6,583 nt of DNA from Sulfurovum sp. GTDB taxonomy: Bacteria; Campylobacterota; Campylobacteria; Campylobacterales; Sulfurovaceae. Positions 5,457 to 6,583 of this stretch are shown piece after piece (within the stretch, counting starts at the first letter, position 1; each line of letters opens with the position of its first letter). The notes beneath the pieces were generated by a model. The model was given only the letters and a program-made list of their open reading frames with translations. It did not search any database and was not told the DNA's origin. The position numbers and the translations under genes are program-made. The DNA is taken from NCBI GenBank assembly GCA_020719895.1, contig DYPM01000100.1, positions 1 to 6,583 on the forward strand. The letters run 5' to 3'.

Positions 5457-6583
5457 ATGAATATAATAGAAATCGAAAATAATCTCAACGCTTTAGTGGC
5501 AAACTTTGACAAAAAATCTTTTGTATTTGACTTGCTTTTAGCTTATGACACTCCAAAAGCAACTATCAAAAGACTCCAAGGAAGTGATCACGATAGACTT
5601 GAAACAGACGGTGAATTGGTTTTAAGAAAAAAACTTTTTTTCAAAGTAACTCAAACAAATCCTCACTCTACGATAGATATACTCAAAACAAAAAAAGAGG
5701 TGTTAAAACATAGTCCAAGATTTATCATCGCAACTGACTTTCAAACACTTCTTGCTTATGACACCAAAACAGCAGATAGCCTTGATATTGAACTGCTAAA
5801 TATCACAAATCACTACGATTTTTTCTTGCCCCTTGCAGGAATGGAAAAAGCAATATTTACAGATGAAAATCCAGCCGACATCAAAGCATCGCTCAAAATG
5901 GCAAAACTTTTTGATGAACTCCAAAAAAATAATCATTTCAAAACAAAAGAAGATATTCACTCTCTCAATGTTTTTTTGACACGCTTATTGTTTTGTTATT
6001 TTGCAGAAGATACAAATATCTTTTCGGACAATCTTTTTACATCGTCTATCTCATCGCATACACAAATTGATGGGAGTGATTTGGACAGTTATTTGCAACG
6101 GCTTTTTACCATTTTCAATACTCCACAAAACAAAAGAGATATAAAAACACCAGCATATCTAAATGCTTTTCCTTATGTAAATGGTGGACTTTTTGCATTA
6201 GAAGTAAAACTTCCTATTTTTACTACTCGCTCACGACATCTGATGATAGAAGCAGGACAACTTGAATGGTCGCAAATAAACCCAGATATATTTGGAAGTA
6301 TGATACAAGCGGTAGTCACACCAGAACATCGTGGTAGTATGGGTATGCACTACACCAGTGTACCAAACATTATGAAAGTGATAGAACCGCTCTTTTTGGA
6401 TGAACTCTACATAGAGTTTGAAAAAAGCTATGAGAACAAAACCAAACTCCAAAATCTCCTAAATAGACTATCTAAAATCAAAATCTTTGACCCAGCCTGT
6501 GGAAGTGGAAACTTCCTCATCATCGCTTATAAAAAACTGCGAGAGTTAGAAATGAGTATCTTAAAACGAATCGATACTCTATC
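5457..6583 (+). CDS. MmeI/YeeA-like class I SAM-dependent DNA methyltransferase, N-terminal part
   Basis: This open frame runs 375 codons and continues past the window edge, and family members are usually around 900 residues. It is a DNA methyltransferase of the kind found in type IIG/IIL restriction-modification and related defence systems, expected to methylate adenine using SAM. The order seen is: an N-terminal domain (about residues 1-130, with FVFDLLLAYDTPKATIKRL at 22-40 and DFFLPLAGMEK further on); a helical spacer typical of MmeI-like enzymes with LNVFLTRLLFCYFAEDTNIF ending at 189; YVNGGLFA; MHYTS (297-301), corresponding to the SAM-binding motif X region; and motif I DPACGSGNF (345-353). 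The catalytic NPPY/F motif and target-recognition domain lie beyond the edge. No D-x(n)-ExK nuclease motif is evident in the N-terminus, so cleavage may need a separate protein. The Shine-Dalgarno before ATG 5457 is weak (AAGAA). Hand counts give 16 of 60 G+C at 5461-5520 and 21 of 60 at 6061-6120, lower than in dnaE (28-33 of 60 in two sampled lines), which suggests transfer. Confidence 0.88.
   Translation, partial: MNIIEIENNLNALVANFDKKSFVFDLLLAYDTPKATIKRLQGSDHDRLETDGELVLRKKLFFKVTQTNPHSTIDILKTKKEVLKHSPRFIIATDFQTLLAYDTKTADSLDIELLNITNHYDFFLPLAGMEKAIFTDENPADIKASLKMAKLFDELQKNNHFKTKEDIHSLNVFLTRLLFCYFAEDTNIFSDNLFTSSISSHTQIDGSDLDSYLQRLFTIFNTPQNKRDIKTPAYLNAFPYVNGGLFALEVKLPIFTTRSRHLMIEAGQLEWSQINPDIFGSMIQAVVTPEHRGSMGMHYTSVPNIMKVIEPLFLDELYIEFEKSYENKTKLQNLLNRLSKIKIFDPACGSGNFLIIAYKKLRELEMSILKRIDTL

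Noticed and set aside
6231..6452. Minus-strand 73-codon frame opposite the methylase
   Set aside because: It is antisense to the conserved MHYTS region of the methylase and has no motif or ribosome site of its own.

Overview
The window looks like a chromosomal segment from a Campylobacterota (former Epsilonproteobacteria) bacterium, perhaps of the Sulfurimonas/Sulfuricurvum/Sulfurospirillum kind. The basis is the character of the DnaE protein, an AT-leaning composition, and promoters that mostly show a TGn-TATAAT-like -10 without a clear -35, as is typical of that phylum. The genus cannot be settled from this sequence alone.

Layout. (1) Positions 69-3635, minus strand: a complete dnaE, the catalytic alpha subunit of the replicative DNA polymerase III. 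This is the only core housekeeping gene. (2) Positions 3636-3799: a compact divergent control region. It holds a possible dnaE promoter and a possible rightward promoter sharing one -10 element, a nested hairpin, and an 11-codon mini-ORF behind a strong Shine-Dalgarno. (3) Positions 3800-4554: a zeta-toxin-like P-loop kinase with a 65-residue Lys-rich protein overlapping its stop codon (ATGA), probably a toxin-antitoxin pair in toxin-first order. (4) Positions 4566-4594: a REP-like dispersed repeat. (5) Positions 4618-5177: a second toxin-antitoxin operon, with a Phd/YefM-type antitoxin, a ParE-like toxin overlapping it by 11 bp, and a perfect 7+7 bp palindrome on the promoter -10 that is the likely autoregulatory operator. 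(6) Positions 5178-5456: a gap with a 103-bp nested inverted-repeat element and then a promoter bracketed by an 8-bp inverted repeat. (7) Positions 5457 to the window end: the N-terminal 375 codons of a large MmeI/YeeA-like adenine-type DNA methyltransferase, cut by the window edge and visibly richer in A+T than dnaE.

Taken together, dnaE is flanked by an accessory island of rightward genes (two TA modules, then a restriction-modification or defence methylase), with a different dispersed repeat in each gap between modules. This suggests stepwise insertion of cassettes next to a stable core gene. No tRNA, rRNA, CRISPR array, insertion sequence transposase or integrase is visible. The most unusual points are the divergent leader with its mini-ORF, the reversed zeta-type pair with an unassigned small partner, and a methylase whose N-terminus shows no obvious nuclease motif, which points to partner genes beyond the right edge.
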